Part shown: positions 22,580-30,011 of the stretch, piece by piece
Layout of the letters: every line of letters begins with the position of its first letter
How positions within the stretch are numbered: position 1 is the first letter of the stretch
Assembly: GCA_903970405.1 (NCBI GenBank)
Contig: CAJCIT010000207.1
Location: 1 to 36,343 of the forward strand
Source: Acidobacteriaceae bacterium
GTDB taxonomy: Bacteria > Acidobacteriota > Terriglobia > Bryobacterales > Bryobacteraceae
DNA length: 36,343 nt
Direction of reading: 5' to 3'
Position numbers and translations under genes: made by a program
Notes under the pieces: model-generated
What the model was told of the DNA's origin: nothing
The model's input: the letters and a program-made list of their open reading frames with translations, nothing else
Database searches by the model: none

Positions 22580-23554
22580 ATGGCTGCTCGCTCGCGTCTC
22601 ATAACTCTATCCTTCTTGCTGCTGCTCCTCGTCGCGAGCCTCTCCGCCCAGTCGCCGGAATCGGCCCCCGCGGTCCCGCAACCGCCCTCCGTCGACGAGA
22701 TCATGGCCAAGGTCGCCGAGAACCAAGCTCGATCCCAAAGAGAGCGCGCCGCCTTTGTTTACAAACAGAACATTAAGGTTGTCTCCCGCAGGTCCAACGG
22801 CAAGCTCGCTCAAGAAGAGAGCACGGAATATCTGGTGACCCCCACTGAGAAGGAAACCAGGAAGACCGTCGAGACGATGGCCGGCCGCGCCTGGGTAAAG
22901 GGCGCCTATCGCAACTACATCAAGATCAAGAGTCCTGTCGAAAAAGACGAGCGTTGGGCCGTCGATCCCAACGATAAGGGCATGAAACTGCACCTTGGCG
23001 ACATCGACAACTCGATCGTCGATTCCTTTCGCGAAGAGTTGGCGAACGACAAATCGAAGGACGGTCTCGCCTCCGATCTCTTTCCCCTCACCGCCGATGA
23101 ACAGAAGTCCTACACCTACGAACTCGTCGATACCGAGACCCGCGATGGCCGCGACGTTTACAAAATTCGCTTTCGTCCGAAGGACAAGGGTGACATCGAG
23201 TGGGCGGGCGACGCGTTGATTGACATGAAGGAGTATGCGCCGGTCCTGGTCTCGACGAAGCTCTCGCGACACATTCCCTTCGCCGTTCGCGCCTTCCTCG
23301 GCACTGATTTACCGGGACTCGGTTTCAGTGTCCACTATCGGCGGGTGGCGGAGAGTGTCTGGTTTCCGGTCAGCTTCGGTACCGAGTTCCATCTCCATGC
23401 CGTCTTCTTCATCAATCGCAATCTCACAATGTCGCTCGAAAACAGTGAGTTCAAACGCGCCGCTGCCGAGAGCACGATTCATTACGAAGAGTCTGTTTCG
23501 GACTCCCCCACAACGAATGAGACCGTAATTCTTCCTCCCGAGGCCGCCCCATGA
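22580..23554 (+). CDS. Secreted protein of unknown function, possibly LolA/LppX-like fold
   Basis: A 324-residue protein with signal peptide 'MAARSRLITLSFLLLLLVAS' and cleavage near 'SLSAQ'. After a Pro-rich linker comes 'SVDEIMAKVAENQARSQRER', then a beta-rich body with 'YLVTPTEKETRK', 'DIDNSIVDSFREELAND', 'YTYELVDTETRDGRDVYKIR' and 'WAGDALIDMKEYAPVLVSTK'. The pattern, an opening helix, long antiparallel strands and 'G.DVYKI.' near the middle, resembles LolA-like outer-membrane lipoprotein carriers and similar acidobacterial proteins, but no specific motif proves it. Convergent with the VWA gene; a hairpin covers its stop codon. Confidence 0.65.
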   Translation: MAARSRLITLSFLLLLLVASLSAQSPESAPAVPQPPSVDEIMAKVAENQARSQRERAAFVYKQNIKVVSRRSNGKLAQEESTEYLVTPTEKETRKTVETMAGRAWVKGAYRNYIKIKSPVEKDERWAVDPNDKGMKLHLGDIDNSIVDSFREELANDKSKDGLASDLFPLTADEQKSYTYELVDTETRDGRDVYKIRFRPKDKGDIEWAGDALIDMKEYAPVLVSTKLSRHIPFAVRAFLGTDLPGLGFSVHYRRVAESVWFPVSFGTEFHLHAVFFINRNLTMSLENSEFKRAAAESTIHYEESVSDSPTTNETVILPPEAAP

Positions 23555-23568
23555 GGGCTGCGGCCTCG
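23539..23568. terminator. Hairpin between convergent genes, candidate terminator
   Basis: A 9-bp perfect stem CGAGGCCGC (23539-23547) / GCGGCCTCG (23560-23568) with an inner CCC/GGG pairing. It spans the stop codon at 23552-23554. There is no strong T-tract on either side, so termination efficiency is uncertain. Confidence 0.45.
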
Positions 23569-23583
23569 CGGGCCTGCCCTTTC

Positions 23584-25845
23584 CTATTCGAGGACGAAGG
23601 TCACTGTGTCGTCGGCGCTTTCGGCGCCCTGCTTGACGACAAACTTCACGCTGTAGTTGCCGGAGGGCAGTTGCTCAACCGGAACCTGCGCCACGTATTG
23701 AATGCGCCCGTCTTTATCCGGCGGACCCAGCGGGGCCGGGCCGCTGCCAAGCAACTGGCCGTCCTTTGTAAATTCCATGGTGAGTTCAGGCGCGACGCCC
23801 TTCTGCTGCTGGTCCAGATACACCACCAGGTAGAACGGCAGCGATTTCGTGTTGGACTTCTTGACCAGGGGCTGCAGCGTGGGCGATACCACTTTCTCGC
23901 CCATTAACCAGGGATCGGCAGGCGCCGTGTTCTGGTCTTTGTCCTTCATGGAGCGAATGACGGCGACGCTGGATATGCCCAGCTTTCCGTCCGCGGCGGG
24001 AACCAGGAAGCTCCGCTTGTCCGCGCTGATTGACTCGCCCTGCTGATCCATCACGGCAGTGTCCAGGGAGTAGCGGCCAGGGGGCAGGTCGACGCGCTCG
24101 GTGTAGATGAAGTGGCTTTGCCCCAGAGCGGCGATCTTGGCGGCAGGCACTTTGAGCGGAATCTCATTGCCGAATTTCTTCACCACCTCGCCGTTGGCGT
24201 TCTTGATGACCGCGAGATAGGAAAAACGGCCGTCGAATACTCCCGCCGCCTTATCCTCCGCCAGCTTGAAGCTGCTTAAAGGCGCATCGATGACGATTTC
24301 GCCAACACCTTGGCTTTGCGGCCCGCGGAAATGCATCCCTTCGGCGTGATATGTGAAGGACTTAGGCAAGGGGTTGGATTCGAATGCCTTGAGCAGCGGC
24401 ACCTCATAACCGGAGACAACGTTGCCGTTGGCCGCCATGGAAGGCGGCAAGGCAAAATAGCCCGCTCGCGACTGTACTTTCAGGTCGGCGCGAGCGGTCT
24501 TTACTACAACCTTGCGGAACGAACCGTCGTACTTTTGAATGTCAGGCGTGTAGGAGATCTCATAATAAGTCTCGATGTCTTCGTTCAGGCGGCGGAGAGG
24601 CGCCTTCAGGTCGTTGGTGTTGGCGATAAGGAAGCCGCCAGTGGAATCGGAAAGCTCGCCCAGGGTCACCTGCGTGTTAGCGCGGCTGCTTTCAAGGGCG
24701 GTGTCAAATGCCGTCACCTGGTCGCGCGAGACGGCTGCGTAGCCAGTGGATTGGTCCTGGCGCTTGGAAGAATCGGCCGCTGAGGTCAGCGCCGCGGATG
24801 CAGCCCCGTTACCGCCGGCGCCCACCCCTCGCGTGTCAATGGCATAGAAGCTGACGTTCGACCGGTTGGCGATGCTAATCACATTCTTAAAAGGTTCCTC
24901 CATGCCCTGCGGAATGCTGAAGCCGGTGGTGAAATAGATGATTGTCTTGCGGCCCGGAAGGCGGTATTGCTCCTTGACGACGTTCAGCAGGGCGTAGATA
25001 CTGGAACGGCCCCAATCGATCATCGCCATGCCCTGCTGGCCTTGGAGCATCTGCAGCATCATTTGGGCCGTCAGCGCGGCCACCTGCGACGTCATCACGC
25101 TGCCAGGGTTAGTGGTCGCGCCGGTTGAGGCGCCGTTGGCGCTATCCTGCATGTTGTTCACCTGCTGCTGGGCGCTCTGGCCGGCTTGGTTCGGCCCCAG
25201 TATCTGCTGCAATTCGGCCTGAACGCGTTCCGTGTCGCCGACGAAGTTCGAATTTTCGCCGCCGGTGGCCCGCAGGACGGCCTTTTTGAGCAGTTCGCGA
25301 TCGTTCGTGAAACTTTGGATGGCTTCCAGTTGATGGTCAATCGCCATCACCGCCATATAGACGTTCTGGGGCAGGTCGCTTTTGAGGAGATCGAGCGAGG
25401 CTTCGCGGGCCAGCTTACGGTCAGTAAGGCCGAGCCCCTGATAGATGAGTGTGACCAGCCGGATCTGCCGCAACGGGTCCAATTGCGTACGTTGACCGGT
25501 GCCGCCAGCGCCAGTGGGCGCGCCGATGGCCTCGGCGCCTTGCACCAAGCGAAAACTCTTCACGGTATGCTTCTCGCCGTTGTCGGTGATCTCGAAATCC
25601 TGGGGGGTCAAATCATTGACCGCACGGCCGTGCTTGTCGCGGACAATCACGTCGAGCACCACTTCCTCGGCGCCGCCTTTAATCACTGTCGGCTTGTCAG
25701 GCGGGGTCTGGGCCGAAGTCTGCGCAATGAGCGCGGGAGCGGCTAAGGCGACCGCGCCCAGCATAATCGTCATCGCCCGAAAGGCCAATCGTGTCATCGT
25801 CCTGTACCTCGAAGTTAATTTCTTGAAACTTGTGTTCGTCTTCAT
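23584..25845 (-). CDS. Secreted VWA-domain protein, acidobacterial type (TIGR03436-like)
   Basis: A 753-residue exported protein. The signal peptide is 'MTRLAFRAMTIMLGAVALAA' if translation starts at ATG 25797, which has GAGG upstream; ATG 25845 lies 3 nt after the previous gene's stop but lacks a Shine-Dalgarno. The N-terminal beta segment 'VVLDVIVRDKHGRAVNDLTP' and 'DFEITDNGEKHTVKSFRLV' is characteristic of the acidobacterial VWFA-related family. The VWA fold spans about 120-430, with 'KTIIYFTTGFSIPQGMEEPF' and 'NVSFYAIDTRGVGAG'. The metal site DxSxS is not kept ('TLIYQGLGLTDRK'). A C-terminal beta-sandwich region (about 470-753) follows. It is last in the TPR/cytochrome operon and probably works in protein-protein contacts in the envelope. 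Confidence 0.82.
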   Translation of the reverse strand: MKTNTSFKKLTSRYRTMTRLAFRAMTIMLGAVALAAPALIAQTSAQTPPDKPTVIKGGAEEVVLDVIVRDKHGRAVNDLTPQDFEITDNGEKHTVKSFRLVQGAEAIGAPTGAGGTGQRTQLDPLRQIRLVTLIYQGLGLTDRKLAREASLDLLKSDLPQNVYMAVMAIDHQLEAIQSFTNDRELLKKAVLRATGGENSNFVGDTERVQAELQQILGPNQAGQSAQQQVNNMQDSANGASTGATTNPGSVMTSQVAALTAQMMLQMLQGQQGMAMIDWGRSSIYALLNVVKEQYRLPGRKTIIYFTTGFSIPQGMEEPFKNVISIANRSNVSFYAIDTRGVGAGGNGAASAALTSAADSSKRQDQSTGYAAVSRDQVTAFDTALESSRANTQVTLGELSDSTGGFLIANTNDLKAPLRRLNEDIETYYEISYTPDIQKYDGSFRKVVVKTARADLKVQSRAGYFALPPSMAANGNVVSGYEVPLLKAFESNPLPKSFTYHAEGMHFRGPQSQGVGEIVIDAPLSSFKLAEDKAAGVFDGRFSYLAVIKNANGEVVKKFGNEIPLKVPAAKIAALGQSHFIYTERVDLPPGRYSLDTAVMDQQGESISADKRSFLVPAADGKLGISSVAVIRSMKDKDQNTAPADPWLMGEKVVSPTLQPLVKKSNTKSLPFYLVVYLDQQQKGVAPELTMEFTKDGQLLGSGPAPLGPPDKDGRIQYVAQVPVEQLPSGNYSVKFVVKQGAESADDTVTFVLE

Positions 25846-25848
25846 CTG

Positions 25849-27549
25849 TCAATTCGCGCCGGCGGTTGGCGCCGGGGCGCCAGCGGGCTTTCCCGACAAA
25901 ACAGACTCAAGCGCGGCTTGCATATTTTCCGCGCGATAATCCAACTCGGTGAGGCGTGTCGAGTAGACCACGCGACCGTTCTTGCCAACAATCACCACCA
26001 GGCTCGGCCAGGCGGAGTAGGCCTTTTCCACCGCGCCGTCCATGCCGTCCACCACCGCCGGAAAAGCCAGGTGCAGATCGCGCATGCACAGCGTCGCATG
26101 CTCCCGTTTCTCCGAAATGTTCGCGGCCGGCCGAACGCTTACGCCGTCGCGGGAGTTGCGAGCGCTTTCCCAGGTCTCCTCGGTGTGGGCTTCGCGTATG
26201 TAAACCAGTAAAAAGGGCGCTTCCGCTCCATAGCGTTTTTCAAGGTCACGCAAAGAGGCAGCGGCGCCGCGGAAATTAGGACAGGAATAACTGCCGAAGA
26301 CCAGCACCACCGGCTTCTTTCCGCGGAAACTGGACAGTGACACTATCTTACCGCCAGTCAGCGCCGGAAGGGAAAAATCTGGCGCCGCGCTGTTCGTTTT
26401 CAGTCCCGGCGCGCCAGCCGCCTGCGCCGATTCCAGGCGCGCCACCTCGGCGTGCTCGGCGGCCGCCTCCTTAGGGAGCCGTAGGCGCACATAGAGCGAC
26501 TCCAGGTCGCGATGCAGGTCAAGCGAGTCCGGCGCTGCCTCGCGGGCGGCTTCGAATTGACTGCGCGCCTTATCCAACTCGTTCGTCGCGGCCAGCAACT
26601 CGCCGAGGGCGATGGCGGCGTCAGCGGACTTGGGCCGGAGGGCCCGCGCGCGCTCCAGCACTGGCCCCGCCTCGGCATATTGCTTGCGGACCAGCAGAAT
26701 CTGCCCCAGCGCAAGGTTCGCCGGGAAATCGTTCGGGCTCGAAGCCAGCTCCTTACGAAAAGCGCCGGAAGCGCCATCGGGGTCGCCCGTCGCCAGCAGC
26801 GCGCGGCCATACAGCGACTCCAGGCCGGGAAGATTGGGGTTCAGCGCCAGGGCGCTCGAGAGTTTCGCAGCCGCGGCCGGGTAGTCGCCCGTCTCAAACA
26901 TGCGCGTGCCGAGCAGGAAGCGCGCTTCCGCCGTGTCGCCGTTGCCGAGAATCCGATCGAGCAGCACCTGCCCCTCGCCGATTCGCTGTTTGCGCAGGAG
27001 CGCCATTCCCAGCATGTACGCAATGGAGAGGTCAGAGGGGTCCGTTCGAGCCAGGGGCTGCAGGAGTTCAATCACACGGTCATCGTTGCCAAGCTGCAAC
27101 TGGGAATCCGCGAGCAGAAGCGTGACCTGCTTTTCCTCCGGCATCCGCCGGTGAAGAGACTCAAAGTTCTCCGCAGCCTCCGAAAGGCGGCCGCTCTTGA
27201 CCAGAGCCAGGGCCAGATTGAGACCGATGCGGGCGTCGTCCGGCGCCAGCCGCGAAGCCGCTTGGTATTCGCCGATCGCCTCGTCATAACGGCCCAGCTT
27301 GACAAGGACGACGCCCAGATTAGAGTGCGCGCCCACCTCATTGGGTTGGAGCTTCAGGAACTCGCGATAGGCTGCCGCGGCGCCGGCGAAATCGCCCGCC
27401 TGCTGCAACGCAAATGCCTGTTGAATGAGAGCCCGTCCATCGTCAGCTTGCCCGTGAAGCAGCAGGGGCCACAAAAGAAACGCGCAAACGGCGAGCGAGT
27501 TCGTCAAAAGACAGAGACGCGCCAGCCGGCTATTCCGGATAGGTTTCAT
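25849..27549 (-). CDS. Exported TPR protein with C-terminal deiodinase-like thioredoxin fold
   Basis: A 566-residue protein: an N-terminal hydrophobic segment (about 12-33, signal peptide or anchor), at least nine TPR-like repeats (about 37-375; for example 'NEVGAHSNLGVVLVKLGRYD'), then a redoxin domain (about 388-555). The redoxin reads 'APDFSLPALTGGKIVSLSSF', 'VVLVFGSYSCPNFRG' and 'LLVYIREAHTEETW'. The pairing of 'GSYSCP.FR' with 'VYIREAH' is the hallmark of iodothyronine-deiodinase-like proteins, with Cys423 where the vertebrate enzymes have selenocysteine. Bacterial relatives have no settled function; thiol redox chemistry is likely. Its start overlaps the cytochrome gene by 20 nt. The TPR part is a clear paralogue of the 370-residue protein at 30012. 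Confidence 0.85.
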   Translation of the reverse strand: MKPIRNSRLARLCLLTNSLAVCAFLLWPLLLHGQADDGRALIQQAFALQQAGDFAGAAAAYREFLKLQPNEVGAHSNLGVVLVKLGRYDEAIGEYQAASRLAPDDARIGLNLALALVKSGRLSEAAENFESLHRRMPEEKQVTLLLADSQLQLGNDDRVIELLQPLARTDPSDLSIAYMLGMALLRKQRIGEGQVLLDRILGNGDTAEARFLLGTRMFETGDYPAAAAKLSSALALNPNLPGLESLYGRALLATGDPDGASGAFRKELASSPNDFPANLALGQILLVRKQYAEAGPVLERARALRPKSADAAIALGELLAATNELDKARSQFEAAREAAPDSLDLHRDLESLYVRLRLPKEAAAEHAEVARLESAQAAGAPGLKTNSAAPDFSLPALTGGKIVSLSSFRGKKPVVLVFGSYSCPNFRGAAASLRDLEKRYGAEAPFLLVYIREAHTEETWESARNSRDGVSVRPAANISEKREHATLCMRDLHLAFPAVVDGMDGAVEKAYSAWPSLVVIVGKNGRVVYSTRLTELDYRAENMQAALESVLSGKPAGAPAPTAGAN

Positions 27550-28603
27550 TGGCCCTCACAATCCGGATCTGGTGGTCCACAAAGTTGTGGTGTGAGCCGG
27601 GCATGCCGACCCTCGGCATATGGCAGGATACGCAATTGCTCTTTGACACTTTGCACAACTGCGCCGTGGCTTTGCCGCCTTCCGAATGGCAGGCGACACA
27701 CTTCGAGTCGTAGCTGGCGTCGTCGCGGTTCAGCGCCCGGTGCGGGTCGTGACAGGCGATGCAACTGATCCGGGCGTCATCGGTGTCATAGCACTTGCTG
27801 TTCGTGATGCGATAGGGCTGGAATCGAACATTCGCCACGCCGAGTTTCGGCCCGGTGGCGACTTCGTCCCAGGTGCGGTGGCAAGCGCCGCAAAAGACAT
27901 TCATATGCTCCGCGGTGCCATCGTTCAGTTTCTTCATGGCCACGGGCTGGCCGGTCTTGAATCCCGCCAAATGATCGCCGGCCGCTCCGTGGCAGCGTTC
28001 GCAGTCGAGGCCAGGCGTCAACGCCCTCAGGTCCAGACGGAGGCCCTCACCGGCGTTTGACGCGTGGCAATGGAAGCACTGCGCACTATCCTGCTTGCCC
28101 ATTTCGCGCCCGGCCGCCTGCAGCAAATCCAGGGGCGCCTGATTGATGGCGCCCATGGTCAGGTCCAGGCCTTCAATGGCGTTGTAGAAACTCACGCGGC
28201 TCTCGTAAAGCAGGCCGTCCTTTTCAAAGACATACGTCTGGCCAGCCAGACCTAGCCCAAACGCCCAGCCAATGGGGACGCTGAAGTTGCGCACCCCGTC
28301 GGTCACTGAATACACGCTCTGGGCGCCTTGGCGCTCAATGCGGTAGGAGTATTTTCCGGACTGAAACGTCAACAGCGGATGGGTTTTCAGGATGGTGCAC
28401 TCGCTTACCGGCTCCATCGCATGCGCCATCGGCGTCAGCGGCTGCTTTGAGGCCTCCGCCGCATGACACGTTGCGCAAGAAAGCGATCCGCCATGGCTGG
28501 ACTTGGCGCCCTGGCAAAATGCCGGCGCAACCGCCACCAGCAGAGCTAGGGCCGTCAATGCTGGCAGCCCGCGCCGCCTGGAAGCGGGCGCTGCGGCCGT
28601 CAT
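27530..28603 (-). CDS. Exported heptahaem cytochrome c
   Basis: A 357-residue protein with signal peptide (about 10-30, 'GLPALTALALLVAVAPAFC') and seven CxxCH haem-binding motifs starting at residues 43, 176, 201, 238, 281, 302 and 324 (CATCH, CFHCH, CERCH, CGACH, CIACH, CVACH, CVSCH). The gap 48-175 without haem sites includes 'GWAFGLGLAGQTYVFEKDGL' and looks like a separate beta-rich domain. The C-terminal 'CHMPRVGMPGSHHNFVDHQI' is typical of multihaem cytochromes related to nitrite-reductase-associated and c554-type proteins. It probably transfers electrons in the periplasm. The ATG overlaps the upstream TPR gene stop (ATGA) and the downstream gene overlaps by 20 nt, so it is firmly within the operon. 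Confidence 0.9.
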   Translation of the reverse strand: MTAAAPASRRRGLPALTALALLVAVAPAFCQGAKSSHGGSLSCATCHAAEASKQPLTPMAHAMEPVSECTILKTHPLLTFQSGKYSYRIERQGAQSVYSVTDGVRNFSVPIGWAFGLGLAGQTYVFEKDGLLYESRVSFYNAIEGLDLTMGAINQAPLDLLQAAGREMGKQDSAQCFHCHASNAGEGLRLDLRALTPGLDCERCHGAAGDHLAGFKTGQPVAMKKLNDGTAEHMNVFCGACHRTWDEVATGPKLGVANVRFQPYRITNSKCYDTDDARISCIACHDPHRALNRDDASYDSKCVACHSEGGKATAQLCKVSKSNCVSCHMPRVGMPGSHHNFVDHQIRIVRANETYPE

Positions 28604-29742
28604 TTCTCCTCCGCCTGCGTCGAGTCCTTACGAAGGTTGATAAACTCGGCGCGCTCCCGCGCGGCGTCGGCGGAGCGCCCGAGTTTGGCATAGGCCATGG
28701 AGAGAAGGTAGTGGTTTTGTGGATTGGCCGGGTTTAGCTTGACAGCCGTCTCAATCTCGCTGAGCCCGAGCTTGACGTCCGAGCCGCTCTCGACCAACGC
28801 CTTGCCCCACAACGCGTGCCCAGGACCGAAATTCGGGTTGACGTCAACCGTCCTCTTGGCATACGGCAACGCGGCCGCAAAGTCAGAACGCTTGTCGTAT
28901 TCGCGGGCGATGCTGTACAGCGCTTCGGCGTGGCGCGGGGATATGACAAGTTCCGCCTTAAATTGTTCCAACGCCTTATCGGGATCGGCCCCGATCAAAA
29001 CCAACCCATAAAGATAATGCAGTTGAGGCGTGTCGGGATACTTCTTCAAGATGAGGTCGAATTCGGTTGTGGCGTCAGCAATTCGACGGGCGCTTCCGTC
29101 ACACAGCGCGCGCCCCACGTCCATCACGATCTCACGCTCCGTGGGGGGCAGTTCCGAAGGAATGACGGGCTTTCGGAGCGCGGCAATTCCCATCGCCTCC
29201 ACCAGTTGAGGGCTGTCCTTACCCCGCGTGATGGCCAACGCCACCAGACCCATCGCCTGGTCGAATTCGCCCTCGCGCGAAAACAGCAACGCGCGGTGAT
29301 AGTTGACAACGTCGCGGATCTCCTCATGGCCACCGAGCCCGAGGGTGTTGGCGCGCTGCAGGTGGGCCAGCGCTTCTTCATATTGTTTGGTTTGGAATTC
29401 GCAGAGCCCCAGCATGGCCCATCCCGTGGCCATCTTGGGCGCGTTCGAGAGCAGATGACGGAATGCGTCGCGCCCCTGAGCATACTGGTCCGCTTCGTAG
29501 TAGATGGTTCCGGTAAACCACCAGCCCTCGGCCCATGCCGGCTTCAGATCCAGAGCCTGCCGGTAGAGGCGCAGCGCCTCGTCGGGGTTTCCCGCTTCGC
29601 GCGCGGCCTGGGCCTTTGCCGCTAGCGCCAGGAAAGCCGGCGAATCAGGCGGCCCCTTGGGGGTGCCCGGCTTTGCGGACGGCGCGGGTTGAGCAGTGAG
29701 TGACAGCCCAAATAGAGCGATCACGGCGAATGCTGCAAGCAT
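28600..29742 (-). CDS. Exported TPR-repeat protein
   Basis: From ATG at 29742, 380 residues: signal peptide 'MLAAFAVIALFGLSLTAQPA', a Pro-rich linker, then TPR repeats through to the C-terminus ('KAQAAREAGNPDEALRLYRQ', 'GWAMLGLCEFQTKQYEEALA', 'LHYLYGLVLIGADPDKALEQ', 'NHYLLSMAYAKLGRSADAAR'). It is probably a periplasmic scaffold for its operon partners, and it overlaps the cytochrome gene by ATGA. The frame stays open to a GTG at 30015 that overlaps the upstream stop (GTGA), but those 91 extra residues come from the dispersed repeat and would bury the signal peptide. I therefore prefer 29742, although it has no obvious Shine-Dalgarno. Confidence 0.8.
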   Translation of the reverse strand: MLAAFAVIALFGLSLTAQPAPSAKPGTPKGPPDSPAFLALAAKAQAAREAGNPDEALRLYRQALDLKPAWAEGWWFTGTIYYEADQYAQGRDAFRHLLSNAPKMATGWAMLGLCEFQTKQYEEALAHLQRANTLGLGGHEEIRDVVNYHRALLFSREGEFDQAMGLVALAITRGKDSPQLVEAMGIAALRKPVIPSELPPTEREIVMDVGRALCDGSARRIADATTEFDLILKKYPDTPQLHYLYGLVLIGADPDKALEQFKAELVISPRHAEALYSIAREYDKRSDFAAALPYAKRTVDVNPNFGPGHALWGKALVESGSDVKLGLSEIETAVKLNPANPQNHYLLSMAYAKLGRSADAARERAEFINLRKDSTQAEEK

Positions 29743-29795
29743 GGTGAGAAGCGTTTTGCTGCGTCCCTGAGACGGCTCCAGAACAGCCCCAGCCA

Positions 29796-29824
29796 CCTTC
29801 TGAACCGTGCGCGTCAGCAAACGG
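29796..29824 (+). repeat. CCTTCTGAACCG repeat, copy 3
   Basis: CCTTCTGAACCGTGCGCGTC then AGCAAACGG. It lies upstream of the TPR gene start and close to palindrome copy C, the same association as in the 18.1 kb region. Confidence 0.65.
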
Positions 29825-29909
29825 GTACCGGTCAGCGCTTCCGCGCCCCGGTCGCTGCCTGAAAAGCTGTCAAAAATCCTCGATACAAACGGACGCATCC
29901 GCGCCGACC

Positions 29910-29985
29910 GAGCCGCCACCGTGAGGGAGCGACCGCGATTCTGCTCCTGTCCCACCAACCGGTCGCTCCCTAACGGTCGCGGCTC
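29910..29985. repeat. Dispersed palindromic repeat, copy C (inside the operon)
   Basis: Arms at 29910-29935 (two differences from copy A) and 29960-29985 (one difference), separated by 24 nt. A further degenerate arm CGGTCGCTGCCTGA lies at 29849-29862. The AAAAATCCT-containing flank is shared with copy A. It occupies the 269-bp gap between two TPR genes that otherwise belong to one closely packed operon, so it may cause RNA processing or partial termination there. Confidence 0.8.
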
Positions 29986-30011
29986 GGAAGGGCCCGCAAG
30001 CGGAAAAGCGC

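Noticed and set aside
26512-27768. 418-codon plus-strand frame opposite the TPR-redoxin gene
   Set aside because: Arg/Gln-rich shadow typical of antisense to TPR genes.
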